A DNA stretch of 64,000 nt from Acinetobacter sp. WCHAc010034 (GCF_001696615.3 NZ_CP032279.1:806001-870000), one strand, 5' to 3'; positions 31,448-40,392 are shown, counted from the first letter of the stretch. The notes: generated from the sequence alone by a model not told the origin. Made by a program: numbers and translations.

Positions 31448-31459
31448 TCCTGAACAGGG

Positions 31460-31813
31460 TTAAAGCAGATTGACCGCCAGCAGCGCCAATAAGGCAGGAA
31501 CCGCCTGTATGTAAATAATTTTCTTGCTTGCAGTAAGCCCGCCATAAATTCCCGCAGCCAAGACACAGCCTAAAAAGAAATTCGCCAGCGCCAAGGCGTA
31601 AGCTTCCGGCGCCCATAAAGACCAGAATAGGCCGGCAGCCAAAAAACCGTTATAAAGGCCTTGATTCTGCGCCATGACTTTGGTCAGCCGGGCTTTTTCC
31701 GGAGTATTGCCAAAGGCCTTCAAGCCGTAAGGCTTGTCCCATAAAAACATTTCCAAAACTAAAATATAGACATGCAGCGCTGCGATCAGTCCGATGAGTA
31801 TTTGTCCTATCAT
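31460..31813 (-). CDS. DUF1304 integral membrane protein
   Basis: The 117-aa protein has four hydrophobic helices. It shows the family pattern LHVYILVLEMFLWDKPYGLKAFG followed by AQNQGLYNGFLAAGLFW, which is diagnostic of DUF1304. It is small, membrane-bound and of unknown function. It converges with the Fur-controlled gene and precedes the MDR gene's stop on the same strand by about 60 bp, so the three minus-strand genes may form one unit. Confidence 0.88.
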   Translation of the reverse strand: MIGQILIGLIAALHVYILVLEMFLWDKPYGLKAFGNTPEKARLTKVMAQNQGLYNGFLAAGLFWSLWAPEAYALALANFFLGCVLAAGIYGGLTASKKIIYIQAVPALLALLAVNLL

Positions 31814-31874
31814 GCTGTTTTTCCTTTTTTATTATCTAAATACAGCCCAGCCTGCCGGCCGGGCTGCTCAAAGC

Positions 31875-32852
31875 TTAGGGCTTCAGCAGGACTTTGCCTT
31901 GGCGCGCGCCTTCAACCGCTTTCAATGCCGCGCTGTGAATCTGCTCAAAGCTGAAAACGCCTTCGACCGGCAGCGCCAATTTTTTCTGGGCAGCCAAAGT
32001 CAGCAGCTCCACAATCAAAGCCTTTTTGCGTTCCGCCGGCAGCTGCTGATTCACAGCGCTGGCCCAAAAGCCTTTCACCGTGGCCTGCTTAAAGATCAGG
32101 TCGCCGGATGCAATCTGCATGGCTTCCCCGCTCATGCTGCCGAATGAAACCAGCAAGCTGTTTTCGCTGAGCAGGGCCAGCAATTCGCCGCTGGCAGCGC
32201 CGCCAATCGAATCCACCCCGGCCATGAGCGGCTGACCGCCATGCATGGCTTTGACCTGCTCCCGCCAATCGGCCTGATCGGCGGCAACCACATGCTGAAT
32301 GCCCAGCGCCTGCAGTTCAGCCACGGCACTGCTGCGGCGCACCAGATTAATCACCTGCTGGCCGCGGGCCTGCGCAATCATGGCAACGGTTTTGCCGACT
32401 GCGCCGTTTGCGGTGTTCTGAATCAGCCACTGCCCCGGCTGCAAATTGACAAAGTCCAGCAGCATTAAGGCGCTGATCGGCATCCCGATCAATTGCGCGG
32501 CCGTTTCATCATCAATCGCATCATTTAAAGGCACAACGCCTTGGGCCGGCGCAATAAAATATTCAGCCCAGCTGCCGTGCACCGCCGCCACCGCCACGCG
32601 CTGCCCAAGAGCAACGCCGCTGACGCCTTCGCCCAAGGCGTCAATTACGCCCACCGCTTCGCTGCCGCCAATGGCAGGCAATGCCGGCTTATAGCCGTAG
32701 TTGCCGCGGACAGTCCAGACATCATGATTGTGCATGGGTGACAGAATGGTCTTGATGCGGACTTCGCCCGCCTGCGGTTCAGGCTGCGGCATCTCTGCCA
32801 GCTGCAGCACCTCTGCAGGCTCGCCAAAATTACAATGAATAATGCTTCGCAT
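31875..32852 (-). CDS. MDR-family zinc-independent oxidoreductase
   Basis: The 325-aa medium-chain reductase has an N-terminal GroES-like domain (SPMHNHDVWTVRGNYGYKPALPAIGGSEAVGVI). A Rossmann domain follows (QNTANGAVGKTVAMIAQARG). It lacks the structural-zinc Cys cluster of classical alcohol dehydrogenases. It is nearest to quinone or 2-enoyl-thioester reductases, so the likely cofactor is NADPH; the substrate is unknown. It is co-directional with and 3 bp downstream of a TetR regulator, which probably controls it. Confidence 0.87.
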   Translation of the reverse strand: MRSIIHCNFGEPAEVLQLAEMPQPEPQAGEVRIKTILSPMHNHDVWTVRGNYGYKPALPAIGGSEAVGVIDALGEGVSGVALGQRVAVAAVHGSWAEYFIAPAQGVVPLNDAIDDETAAQLIGMPISALMLLDFVNLQPGQWLIQNTANGAVGKTVAMIAQARGQQVINLVRRSSAVAELQALGIQHVVAADQADWREQVKAMHGGQPLMAGVDSIGGAASGELLALLSENSLLVSFGSMSGEAMQIASGDLIFKQATVKGFWASAVNQQLPAERKKALIVELLTLAAQKKLALPVEGVFSFEQIHSAALKAVEGARQGKVLLKP

Positions 32853-32855
32853 GAT

Positions 32856-33464
32856 TTATTCCTTTATCGGTTCTAACAGCTGCTGCGTGGTTTCCAAAGC
32901 TAAATACAGCGGCGCTTTGTCCTGCGCCAGTTTCGCCAGCAAGGCTGCGCCCAGCCACAGCTGATACATCACTTGGGCCATTTTGGCCGGGTCAATCCGC
33001 TGCGGAATTGAGCCTTCCTGCTGCCCTTCCCGCAATAATGCCGCGATCCGTTCCGTGAGCCTGGCCACGCCAAAATTCAGAATCTGGCGCATATCTTCCG
33101 ACAGGTCTGAAACTTCGGCAGCCAGTTTTACAATCAGGCAATTTTCCGCCCAGCCGCCATGCACCGGGTCTTCAATCCACGCCTGCCACAGCGCCATCAG
33201 GCGCGCATAAGCGCTGCCGTCCGCCTGCTGCCAAAGCTGCTCTATACGGACTTTATAGTCGGCAATGTACTGCTCCAGCAAGGCGCAGCCAAAGGCTTCT
33301 TTCGAGGCGAAATAATGGTAGAACGAGCCTTTCGGCACGTCACAGGCGGTTAAAATTTCCTGCAGGCCCACACCGGCAAAACCTTTGCGCAATACCAGCT
33401 TAAAGCTGGTGTTCAAAATGTGCTGCCGGACCGCCGCACTTTTATCTGATCGTTTCATGCGCAT
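32856..33464 (-). CDS. TetR/AcrR-family regulator
   Basis: The roughly 200-aa protein has an N-terminal HTH (GFAGVGLQEILTACDVPKGSFYHYFASKEAFGCALLEQY) typical of TetR repressors. The ligand domain resembles the NemR/YxaF type. Candidate starts are ATG 33464 and ATG 33458; a TTG at 33476 opens the frame. A palindrome just upstream is its likely operator. It is followed directly by the MDR reductase, the common arrangement of electrophile- or quinone-responsive TetR-reductase pairs. Confidence 0.88.
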   Translation of the reverse strand: MRMKRSDKSAAVRQHILNTSFKLVLRKGFAGVGLQEILTACDVPKGSFYHYFASKEAFGCALLEQYIADYKVRIEQLWQQADGSAYARLMALWQAWIEDPVHGGWAENCLIVKLAAEVSDLSEDMRQILNFGVARLTERIAALLREGQQEGSIPQRIDPAKMAQVMYQLWLGAALLAKLAQDKAPLYLALETTQQLLEPIKE

Positions 33465-33479
33465 ACTATAATTCAATAT

Positions 33480-33494
33480 TAGACCAGTCGTCTA
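33480..33494. promoter_or_regulatory. Likely TetR operator
   Basis: TAGAC-CAGTC-GTCTA is a perfect 5-bp inverted repeat with a 5-bp spacer. It lies 16 bp upstream of the regulator's ATG. Its shape resembles the E. coli NemR box (TAGACC...GGTCTA). Confidence 0.65.
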
Positions 33495-33850
33495 GTAATT
33501 TTATGCTGCTTATTTCCCAGCCAATCGCGCAGTTCTGAACAGCCTGCTTTAAGGTACAGAAGCGCTGAATGCAGTGTTCATCATGTATTTTTATGCGAAG
33601 CGGCAAAACCATTTACAATAAAAATTACCAAGTCAATACATATTTAGTCTAAAATAACCTTTGAATGGAAATTCGCAGCGGAACTGAAAAATGCAATTGA
33701 GCGCTTCTTTCCAAGAGGCCATGCATTTCTCTCCCCTTCTGATGAACTTTTAGTTTTCCGCTACCTCCATCCTTTTCTCCTTTATTTTTGCTGTTATTCC
33801 CGATTCGCTCTAAAGCGATGCAAAAACCTGCTCCCTAAGGTAAAAATCGC
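33495..33850. other. Intergenic region ahead of mqo
   Basis: About 355 bp with no gene recognised. It should hold the mqo promoter. I see no strong hairpin or repeat. Confidence 0.45.
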
Positions 33851-35485
33851 ATGAAAAAATTTCTAAAGTACCTCGCGGTATTCATCGTACTGCTTTTAAT
33901 TGCAGTATTGATTTTTTTATTCAGGCCCACGGCGTCTAAAAAAGTCCAAACCGCCAATAATGAACAAGTTGTTGATGCCGTACTGGTCGGCGGCGGCATC
34001 ATGAGTGCAACATTAGGCACTTATCTCAGCGAGCTGGAGCCGGATTGGCAAATCCGCATGTATGAGCGCCTTGATCAGGTGGCTCAGGAAAGCTCTAACG
34101 GCCTGAACAATGCCGGCACAGGCCATTCAGGCTTTATGGAAATGAACTATACCTCTGAAAAAGATGGGAAAATGGACATTTCTAAAGCGGTGAAAGTTGC
34201 CGAGCAGTTTGAAGTAGCAAAACAGTTCTGGTCATATCAGGTGAAACAGGGCGTTTTGGGCGAACCTAAAAGCTTTATCAACCCTGTGCCGCATATTGCC
34301 TTTGTCTGGGGCGATAACGTGAATTTTCTGGAAAAGCGCCATGCAGCCATGGTGAAAAACCCAATGTTCTACGGCATGAAATTCTCTGAAAATCCGGCCG
34401 AAATCAAGCAATGGGCGCCGCTGGTCATGACAGGCCGCGACGCCGCGCAGAAAGTTGCAGCGACACGCATGGATGTCGGTTCAGATGTCAACTACGGCGC
34501 AATTACCACGCAGCTGGTCAGCAACCTGAACAAGCAGTCCAATTTCAAGCTGCAGACTTCAACTGAAGTGACCGGGATCAGCCAAAACGATGACAAAACC
34601 TGGTCTATTTCGTTTACAAACCTGAAAACCGGCGCAACAGACCATGTTAAAACCCGCTTTGTCTTCATTGGCGCGGGCGGCGCAGCGGTTAAGCTGCTGC
34701 AAATGACCGGTTTGCCTGAAGCCAAGCAGTATGCAGGCTTCCCTGTAGGCGGCGTCTTCTTGATGACTGATAATCCGAAAGTGACTGCAGGCCATACCGC
34801 AAAAGTTTACGGCCGCGCTGAACTGGGTGCGCCGCCAATGTCTGTGCCGCATATTGACACCCGCTATATTGACGGCAAAAAATATGTGCTGTTCGGGCCA
34901 TTCGCAACCTATTCCAACAAGTTCCTGAAGCAGGGTTCCCAGCTTGATTTATTAAAATCAACCACCAAGAACAATGTCCTGCCGATGACGGCTGTAGGCA
35001 TGGAAAACCTTGATCTGGTTAAATATTTAGTCAGCCAAGTAATGATGACCGATGCCGACCGCTTTAATGAGCTGAAGAAATACTATCCGGATGCCAAGCC
35101 TGAAGACTGGCGCATGAACCAAGGCGGCCAGCGCGTTCAGATCATCAAGAAAGAGCCGGGCAAGCCTGCCAGCCTGCAGTTCGGCACGGAAATCTTCGCC
35201 TCTAAAGACGGCGCAGTCACTGCGCTGCTTGGCGCTTCTCCGGGCGCTTCGACTTCGCCTTACATCATGCTGAGCCTGCTTGAAAAAGCTTTCCCGCAGC
35301 AAGTGAAAGGCAAGTGGAATCCGAAGCTGCATGAAATTGTAACTTCGTACCAGCAAGAGCTGAGCACTAACCCGGTGCTGCTTGATCAAGTGCGCCAGGA
35401 CACCAGCAAAACGCTGGGCCTGAACTACACGCCTATGGCTAAAGCAGCCAATGATGACACCGCTGCTGCCGCCAAAGCGCAGTAA
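33851..35485 (+). CDS. mqo: Malate:quinone oxidoreductase, membrane-anchored
   Basis: It oxidises malate to oxaloacetate and passes electrons to the quinone pool. At 544 aa it has an N-terminal hydrophobic anchor (about residues 7-24), then the FAD-binding [17 protein letters not shown] (Gly motif 47-49). [23 protein letters not shown] and the C-terminal [16 protein letters not shown] are diagnostic of Mqo. The N-terminal segment is longer than in E. coli Mqo and is an Acinetobacter-type feature. It is a single gene ending at a terminator. Confidence 0.96.
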   Translation: MKKFLKYLAVFIVLLLIAVLIFLFRPTASKKVQTANNEQVVDAVLVGGGIMSATLGTYLSELEPDWQIRMYERLDQVAQESSNGLNNAGTGHSGFMEMNYTSEKDGKMDISKAVKVAEQFEVAKQFWSYQVKQGVLGEPKSFINPVPHIAFVWGDNVNFLEKRHAAMVKNPMFYGMKFSENPAEIKQWAPLVMTGRDAAQKVAATRMDVGSDVNYGAITTQLVSNLNKQSNFKLQTSTEVTGISQNDDKTWSISFTNLKTGATDHVKTRFVFIGAGGAAVKLLQMTGLPEAKQYAGFPVGGVFLMTDNPKVTAGHTAKVYGRAELGAPPMSVPHIDTRYIDGKKYVLFGPFATYSNKFLKQGSQLDLLKSTTKNNVLPMTAVGMENLDLVKYLVSQVMMTDADRFNELKKYYPDAKPEDWRMNQGGQRVQIIKKEPGKPASLQFGTEIFASKDGAVTALLGASPGASTSPYIMLSLLEKAFPQQVKGKWNPKLHEIVTSYQQELSTNPVLLDQVRQDTSKTLGLNYTPMAKAANDDTAAAAKAQ

Positions 35486-35501
35486 AAATTACCTTCTTTA
35501 A

Positions 35502-35533
35502 CAAAAGGATGAACTTCGGTTCGTCCTTTTGCT
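35502..35533 (+). terminator. Intrinsic terminator after mqo
   Basis: AAAAGGATGAAC / GTTCGTCCTTTT with a TTCG tetraloop, followed by a T-rich stretch, begins 17 bp after the mqo stop. Confidence 0.85.
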
Positions 35534-35561
35534 TTTCTCCCGCCAGCTTTTATTGATTTTT

Positions 35562-36845
35562 ATGCCGCTTTCCCATTCCGGCGCTTTCCTTGCGTTCCGC
35601 TACCGCGATTTTTCATTGCTGAGCCTGAACCAGCTGTGCCTCTGCCTGGCTGTTCTGATTCAGGAAGTGGTTATCAGCTATTCGCTTTACCAGCTCACGC
35701 AGAACCCCTTAAGCCTGGGGCTGGTTGCGCTGGCCGAACTGATTCCATTTATCTGCCTGTCGCTGCTGGGCGGGCACTGGGCCGACCGCTTCAACCGCCA
35801 GAAAATCCTGCAATGGGGCTTCAGCTGCAGCGCGGCCATTCCGCTGCTGTTCATCGCCCTCTTTCACGCCTATCAGCAGCAGGCGATTCCGCAAGGCGCG
35901 CTGCTGCTGGGCATCTACAGCCTGATGTTCTGCTTAGGCATCTTGCGCGGCATCTACAGCCCGTCGTTCAATTCCCTGCGCCCCTTTCTGGTGCCCGAAC
36001 ATGCCTATGCCAACGCCTCTGCATGGACTGCAATGATTTGGCAGATTGGGGCAATTGCAGGCCCTTTATGCGCGGGACTGCTGTTCAGCCAGTTTGGCCT
36101 GGCAAGCGCGCTCTATTTTGTCTTCGCCCTATGCTGTGCCGGCAGCATTGCCCTGTATGCCCTAAGCGCGCGCGAATTCCCCAGGGCATCCGCGCAGCGC
36201 ATGGCCGAAAGCTTGAAGGAGGCCCTGCTGTTTGCCTTAAGGCACCGGCTGATGTTCTGGGCCATACTGCTGGACCTCGCCACAGCGCTGTTTTGCGGCA
36301 TTGCGGTTCTGCTGCCGGTTTTTGCAGAGGATATTCTGCATCAGGGCGCTGAAGGCCTGGGCATTTTAAGGGCTGCGCCTGCGGCCGGCTCCTGCCTGAT
36401 GATGCTGTGCCTGACCCTCGTTTCGCCGATGCAGCATGCATGGCGCAATATGCTTATGGCAAGCTTGGGCATAGCCTGCTGCACGCTGGCTTTTGCGCTT
36501 TCGCCCTTCTTCTGGCTCTCGGCAGCCTTGCTGGCCGCAGTCGGCGCATTGGACAGCATCAGCATGGTGATCCGGCAGACCCTGTTCCAGCAGCTGCCGC
36601 CGAAAGCGCTTTTAGGCCGGGTCGCGGCCTTAAACGGCATTTTAGTCACTTCGGGCAATCAGTTCGGGGCACTGCACGCCAGCTTTATGGCGCGCTATTT
36701 CACTGCCGTGCCGGCAACGCTGATCGGCGGCGGCATTTGCCTGCTCATCGGCTGCGCAAGCCTGATGCGCACGCGCGATTTGCTCAAAGCGCCAGACAGC
36801 CATGACCGCTATGCGCTGCCCACTACGGAGAAGCAGTCACGATGA
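35562..36845 (+). CDS. MFS transporter (EntS-like MFS_3 type)
   Basis: The 427-aa, 12-helix membrane protein has FRYRDFSLLSLNQ at the start and the MFS loop motif GGHWADRFNRQKIL between TM2 and TM3. The SLMFCLGILRGIYSPSFNSLRPFLVPEHAYANASAW region resembles siderophore/enterobactin exporters of the EntS group. ATG at 35562 is used; the frame's earlier part lies in the mqo terminator. No siderophore genes are adjacent, so the substrate is open. Confidence 0.85.
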   Translation: MPLSHSGAFLAFRYRDFSLLSLNQLCLCLAVLIQEVVISYSLYQLTQNPLSLGLVALAELIPFICLSLLGGHWADRFNRQKILQWGFSCSAAIPLLFIALFHAYQQQAIPQGALLLGIYSLMFCLGILRGIYSPSFNSLRPFLVPEHAYANASAWTAMIWQIGAIAGPLCAGLLFSQFGLASALYFVFALCCAGSIALYALSAREFPRASAQRMAESLKEALLFALRHRLMFWAILLDLATALFCGIAVLLPVFAEDILHQGAEGLGILRAAPAAGSCLMMLCLTLVSPMQHAWRNMLMASLGIACCTLAFALSPFFWLSAALLAAVGALDSISMVIRQTLFQQLPPKALLGRVAALNGILVTSGNQFGALHASFMARYFTAVPATLIGGGICLLIGCASLMRTRDLLKAPDSHDRYALPTTEKQSR

Positions 36846-36900
36846 ACAGCATCAGCCGGCCAATTGCAGGCCTTAACCGCATAAACGAGGATTGATTTTT

Positions 36901-37377
36901 ATGGAAAAAGCAACCGGGCTGAGCAGCCGGCGCTGCCGGCAGCTATATTGCGCCACAGCTTGGCTGCTGCTAGCGTACTGCGCCTTGAGCGCCGCCTATT
37001 TTGCAGTTATTGGCGGAATGGCGTTTTATTTTTTTGCCGCGGTCATTTTAACGCTGCAGCATGCCGTTCTGATGCGGCCGGCTTCAAACCGGTTGATTTT
37101 GCAGTGCTCAGGGCTGCTGATTTTAGCGGCGCTGCTGTTTGGCGCTGCCGATTTGCACCTGTTCAGCGCTGCGGCGCTGCTCCCATCAATGATGCTGGCG
37201 CTATTAAGCATCAGCCGCTTAAATACAAATCCCAAAATTAGAATTTTGCTTGAAATCAGCTTTATTTTCAGCCTAATGCTGCTGACCTATACACAGCAGC
37301 ATGAATTGAACGCACTGCAGGTCCATTATGCCAGCTTCAGCAGCGGCGAAACCTGGCAGCAGTTTGGCGCCCTGTAG
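36901..37377 (+). CDS. Small multi-pass membrane protein, unknown
   Basis: The 158-aa product has four to five hydrophobic helices and no known motif. ATG at 36901 follows CGAGG by 11 nt; TTG at 36892 is too close to it. It lies about 55 bp after the MFS gene on the same strand and may be co-transcribed. Ala/Leu-rich composition alone makes family assignment impossible. Confidence 0.6.
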   Translation: MEKATGLSSRRCRQLYCATAWLLLAYCALSAAYFAVIGGMAFYFFAAVILTLQHAVLMRPASNRLILQCSGLLILAALLFGAADLHLFSAAALLPSMMLALLSISRLNTNPKIRILLEISFIFSLMLLTYTQQHELNALQVHYASFSSGETWQQFGAL

Positions 37378-37694
37378 AAACAGGCCTGCAGTTTTGCAAG
37401 CCAAGGACACGGCGCTCTGAATGCCTCTGTACCGCATGCGCTGAAGGATTGCCCGATGCGGCTTAAGCCCGATCTGAATGGCCGCTGAAAGCTTTTAAAT
37501 GAAAGCGGGCTGCGCACAGAATCATGGGCAGGCCAATTAAAAGGTGGCTATTTTCTTATAAAAACTGCAGGCTTAATTAAAATTCCCAGTAAAAAGACTG
37601 CGCAGCGCATTGTTTTTTTAATTATCAAATTGTCTAATTTTTGTTATCATTAATGCATATATGATTTCCATAAAAGATCAGTTCAGTGCTTACG
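37378..37694. other. Intergenic region ahead of the DUF2946 gene
   Basis: The left half looks eroded and GC-rich. The right 100 bp is AT-rich, with repeated TTATCA/ATAT motifs, and should contain the next promoter. No gene is recognised. Confidence 0.4.
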
Positions 37695-38126
37695 ATGCTG
37701 GGAAGATTGCTTGGCTTATCTGCAATCCTGTTACAAATTGCTGTGTTCCTTCAGCCTTTACTGCCAGAAAACCGCCACGTTTCTTCTGTCTGTGAAACTA
37801 TTGTTCAGGCGCTGCACCTGCAGCAAAGCGCAGTCAGCGCCGCGCTTCCGCATGCCAATCATCATGCGCTGTCAGATGCACAGCATCTTGAACATGCGCC
37901 TGAACAGCAGCCTCAAAGCCCGTATCATGCCCATCACGACTGCCAATATTGCCTCGTCTACAGCTATGCCCTGCCGCTGCTGGATACCAAGCTCAGCTAT
38001 GTCCTAATCCGGATTCAGGCGCGCCTGCTCGCCTTCTCAGATAGCATCAGCCCGGCATTCTTCAAGCGCGGACTGCTGTTTTTTATTCCTCAGGGCCGCG
38101 CGCCGCCGCCGCTTTCCATGAGCTGA
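37695..38126 (+). CDS. DUF2946-like His/Cys-rich membrane-associated protein
   Basis: The 143-aa product has an N-terminal hydrophobic segment or signal anchor (LLGLSAILLQIAVFLQPLLP). A His-rich middle follows (HANHHALSDAQHLEHA, then YHAHHDCQYCLVYSYALP), with the C-x-x-C of DUF2946. Family members often lie near copper- or TonB-linked uptake genes and are thought to handle metal. GTG at 37686 is an alternative start. No TonB receptor is adjacent. The Met-rich secreted protein 1.7 kb away is the nearest possible partner. Confidence 0.65.
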   Translation: MLGRLLGLSAILLQIAVFLQPLLPENRHVSSVCETIVQALHLQQSAVSAALPHANHHALSDAQHLEHAPEQQPQSPYHAHHDCQYCLVYSYALPLLDTKLSYVLIRIQARLLAFSDSISPAFFKRGLLFFIPQGRAPPPLSMS

Positions 38127-38329
38127 ATGATTGAAAATTCAGCTGCCTGCTGCATTCCACCGCGCTTATAAGGCTGCCATATCCGCGCCGGTCTGAATGA
38201 TCAAAACAGCCTGATCAGCGCAGCAGCCAAAAGCCGGATTGAACCCTGCTTTGCTTTGTGCAGGCGCCTTTATGGCGTACTGAGCATTTTTGAATTGATT
38301 ACTTATTTGACTTTAAGGAGGAGACCGCA

Positions 38330-38587
38330 ATGGATCTGCTTCAACACGGCAATACAGATACTGATGCAAATACAATCAGCGGCATAGATGCAGATTTAGC
38401 GCAGCAAATCGTAAGCGTCCGCCACGCGCTGAATATCTCTCAGACTGAGCTGGCGGCAAGGCTTTGCATTTCAGCCCGGACGCTGGAAAGCTGGGAGCGC
38501 GGCGTCCGCCACCCTTCCAGTTCAGCGCAGGCGCTGCTGAAGCTGTTTATCAAGTCGCCGCAGTTTGTATTTGAAAATCTGGCTTAA
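38330..38587 (+). CDS. Orphan Xre/HigA-like DNA-binding protein
   Basis: The 85-aa protein has an HTH covering most of the second half (LNISQTELAARLCISARTLESWERGVRHPSSSAQALLKLF), as in NadS/HigA antitoxins. A strong ribosome-binding site (AAGGAGGAG) precedes the ATG. Such proteins normally follow a RelE/HigB toxin gene, but no toxin frame is found upstream or downstream. It is therefore an orphan antitoxin or a stand-alone regulator. Confidence 0.82.
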   Translation: MDLLQHGNTDTDANTISGIDADLAQQIVSVRHALNISQTELAARLCISARTLESWERGVRHPSSSAQALLKLFIKSPQFVFENLA

Positions 38588-38702
38588 ACGCACTGTGAAC
38601 GGCGCTTCTGCACCGTTCACATTCCGCAAGCCTTGGATGACAGCCAAATTTTCTATAGATGAATGCTGATCAAAACAGCAGTTTTTTCTAAGGACACCGT
38701 TT

Positions 38703-39002
38703 ATGTTTATTGTAATCACCTCTCAGAATAAGCGTACCATCACCCCGCATGCAGGGAAATGCCGGAAGTTCTGGCGCTATGAACTCAGCGGCAAAGAAAT
38801 CATAGGCAAGCAGCTTATTGAGGCTGAGAAAGAAGACACTTTCTCTCAATCCGGCCTGATTCTGGACAGCCTGCGCCCCATGGATATTCTGGTGACTGCA
38901 GGCATGGGAGACAGACTGCGGGAAAAGCTAAGCAATATCGGGGTTCATGTCATGGTGACGCAGGAAACTGACCCGGATGATTTCATAAAAAGCTTAGGCT
39001 AG
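38703..39002 (+). CDS. NifX/NifB-domain Fe-Mo-cofactor-binding-like protein
   Basis: The 99-aa protein shows the dinitrogenase iron-molybdenum cofactor domain pattern: ITSQNKRTITPHAGKCRKFWRYEL at the start, LRPMDILVTAGMGDRLREKL in the middle, and VHVMVTQETDPDDFIKSLG at the end. No nif genes are present. Stand-alone members occur in many non-fixing bacteria and may bind small metal clusters. A partial second copy lies at 40311-40392. Confidence 0.85.
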   Translation: MFIVITSQNKRTITPHAGKCRKFWRYELSGKEIIGKQLIEAEKEDTFSQSGLILDSLRPMDILVTAGMGDRLREKLSNIGVHVMVTQETDPDDFIKSLG

Positions 39003-39220
39003 CTGAAAAACCTTTTTCAACTTAATCGATCTCTTGCGTGAGTCAAAATTTAACCGGCGATAAGCTTTGGTTTTTTAAAGAAATATCAAAGCCTGAAATA
39101 GTCAAAAATAATGCTTCTGCAAGAGGTCTGATACTTTCAATAGGGCTTAGGAAGCTAAAGAGGGTTTTGCCGGAGCAGTTTAAGCAGACTCAAGAAATGA
39201 TCGTGCCGATGATTCAAGCG
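39003..39220. other. Degenerate region next to a transposase relic
   Basis: A 92-codon + strand frame (39038-39316) crosses here, but it runs antisense to a transposase-like frame and has no family resemblance. I treat the stretch as insertion debris. Confidence 0.35.
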
Positions 39221-39469
39221 CTATTCCGCCTCCTTGCTCAAGTCAAATTGATTCAATTCAGCGATGCGATTAAGAGGAGATATTTCTGCGCATTGCACAG
39301 CTGTTTTTTTGCGTAATTTAATGAAAATAGTGTTGGCAGAACGTAAAGCGATCCTGGTAAGTTTGGCAGCATCTGTGACGGTGAAATCCGTGGTGAAAAA
39401 GCCAATGCGCTGCCTGAATTTTATTTCGCCAACTCCTGAACGGAAATAGCCTCTATTTTTTGCTTTCAT
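39221..39469 (-). pseudogene. N-terminal remnant of an IS1595/IS1016-type transposase
   Basis: The minus-strand frame of 82 residues reads IKFRQRIGFFTTDFTVTDAAKLTRIALRSANTIFIKLRKK. This resembles the N-terminal HTH of the IS1595/IS1016 group. It continues with EISPLNRIAEL, where intact members have the first catalytic Asp of the DDE domain. The frame stops there and no catalytic domain follows. I infer a truncated transposase. Identification is by pattern only. Confidence 0.5.
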
Positions 39470-39626
39470 ATAAGCAAGTTACCCTGCCGTTTAATCTGCT
39501 TAACCTCCTCAGTTTCCTGGTTGAAAAAGGCTGAGATGCACAGTGGCGGCCTCAACATTACATTGCTGTTATTTTCAAAAATCAAATAATCGCCAGTGAT
39601 CAACTTCTTTAAAATAAATATGAGAT
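39470..39626. other. Intergenic sequence, nothing recognised
   Basis: It probably continues the insertion-sequence debris. No gene or strong hairpin is seen before the terminator at 39627. Confidence 0.35.
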
Positions 39627-39658
39627 GCCTCTAAAAAATCAGAGGCTTGATCTTTTTT
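39627..39658 (+). terminator. Intrinsic terminator in the intergenic region
   Basis: GCCTCT / AGAGGC with an A-rich loop is followed by TTGATCTTTTTT. No intact + strand gene precedes it closely, so it is probably a leftover. Confidence 0.6.
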
Positions 39659-39865
39659 AAAAGCTCATTCAAATCCAAGTAGCAACCCCCAGAATAAGCT
39701 CAATTACAGCCAAGCTGCCTGTGGCAATACAAGGGGGACGCAGCCAGAAAAAGCACATTGCCTTAAATCAATTTTTAGCTGTTCAAACCAGTGAAATCAC
39801 CTCAATCTGCTTGCTGTACTCATTTAAAGGTGGTCTCAGCGTATCAACTGATGGAAGGAAAAATC

Positions 39866-40294
39866 ATGCCTTATATCCGCCAGACTTTGCTCGGACTTTG
39901 CATAGCAGCTGCCGCTCTAGGCATCTTTGCGCAAAGCACTGAAGAACATAAAACTCATCACCCAGAAAATGCGGCGCCGCCGGCTGCAGCTGTTAAAAAT
40001 ACGGCTGCTGGCACAATGGCTTCAGACAAAATGGCTGCAATGGACCAGCACATGAAAGCGATGCAGGCCATGCACAAAAAGATGATGGCTGCCAAACCTC
40101 AAGAGCGGCAAGCGCTGATGGCTGAGCACATGAAGCTCATGCAGGAAGGCATGGCCATGATGAAGCAGATGGGCAGCCAAAGCATGAATGCAAATATGGC
40201 TGAGCGTCAGCAAATGATGGAAAAACGCATGGATATGATGCAATCCATGATGCAGATGATGATGGACTGCATGCCTCCCTCTGCAGCGCAATAA
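39866..40294 (+). CDS. Met/His-rich secreted protein, possible copper or silver binder
   Basis: The 142-aa product has a signal peptide (LGLCIAAAALGIFAQS). His-containing EEHKTHHPEN follows, and then a Met-dense helix: repeated M-x-x-M and M-M patterns from residue 50 on, ending MMQMMMDCMP. Met-rich secreted helices typically bind Cu(I) or Ag(I). ATG at 39866 follows GGAAGG; ATG 39851 is an alternative. There are no adjacent cop/cus genes, so the metal role is inference from composition. Confidence 0.65.
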   Translation: MPYIRQTLLGLCIAAAALGIFAQSTEEHKTHHPENAAPPAAAVKNTAAGTMASDKMAAMDQHMKAMQAMHKKMMAAKPQERQALMAEHMKLMQEGMAMMKQMGSQSMNANMAERQQMMEKRMDMMQSMMQMMMDCMPPSAAQ

Positions 40295-40310
40295 TCATCC
40301 ATAAATGAGA

Positions 40311-40392
40311 GGGAAAAGCTAAGCAATGTCGGGGTTCATGCCATTGTAACGCAGGAAACGGCCCCGGATGGTTTCATAAAAAGTTTAGGCTG
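40311..40392 (+). pseudogene. Partial duplicate of the NifX-like gene 3' end
   Basis: These 82 bp repeat 38920-39001, differing at roughly ten positions. They encode the same C-terminal peptide (EKLSNVGVHAIVTQETAPDGFIKSLG in place of the original). The original stop is changed, so the frame runs on to about 40472. No start or 5' half exists. It is a decayed tandem copy. Confidence 0.85.

Noticed and set aside
35636-36352. 238-codon + strand frame overlapping the MFS gene
   Set aside because: Shifted frame within a clear 12-helix transporter; Pro/Arg/Cys-rich composition is typical of a GC-rich shadow.
39038-39316. 92-codon + strand frame
   Set aside because: It runs antisense to the transposase relic at its right end and has no recognisable protein features.
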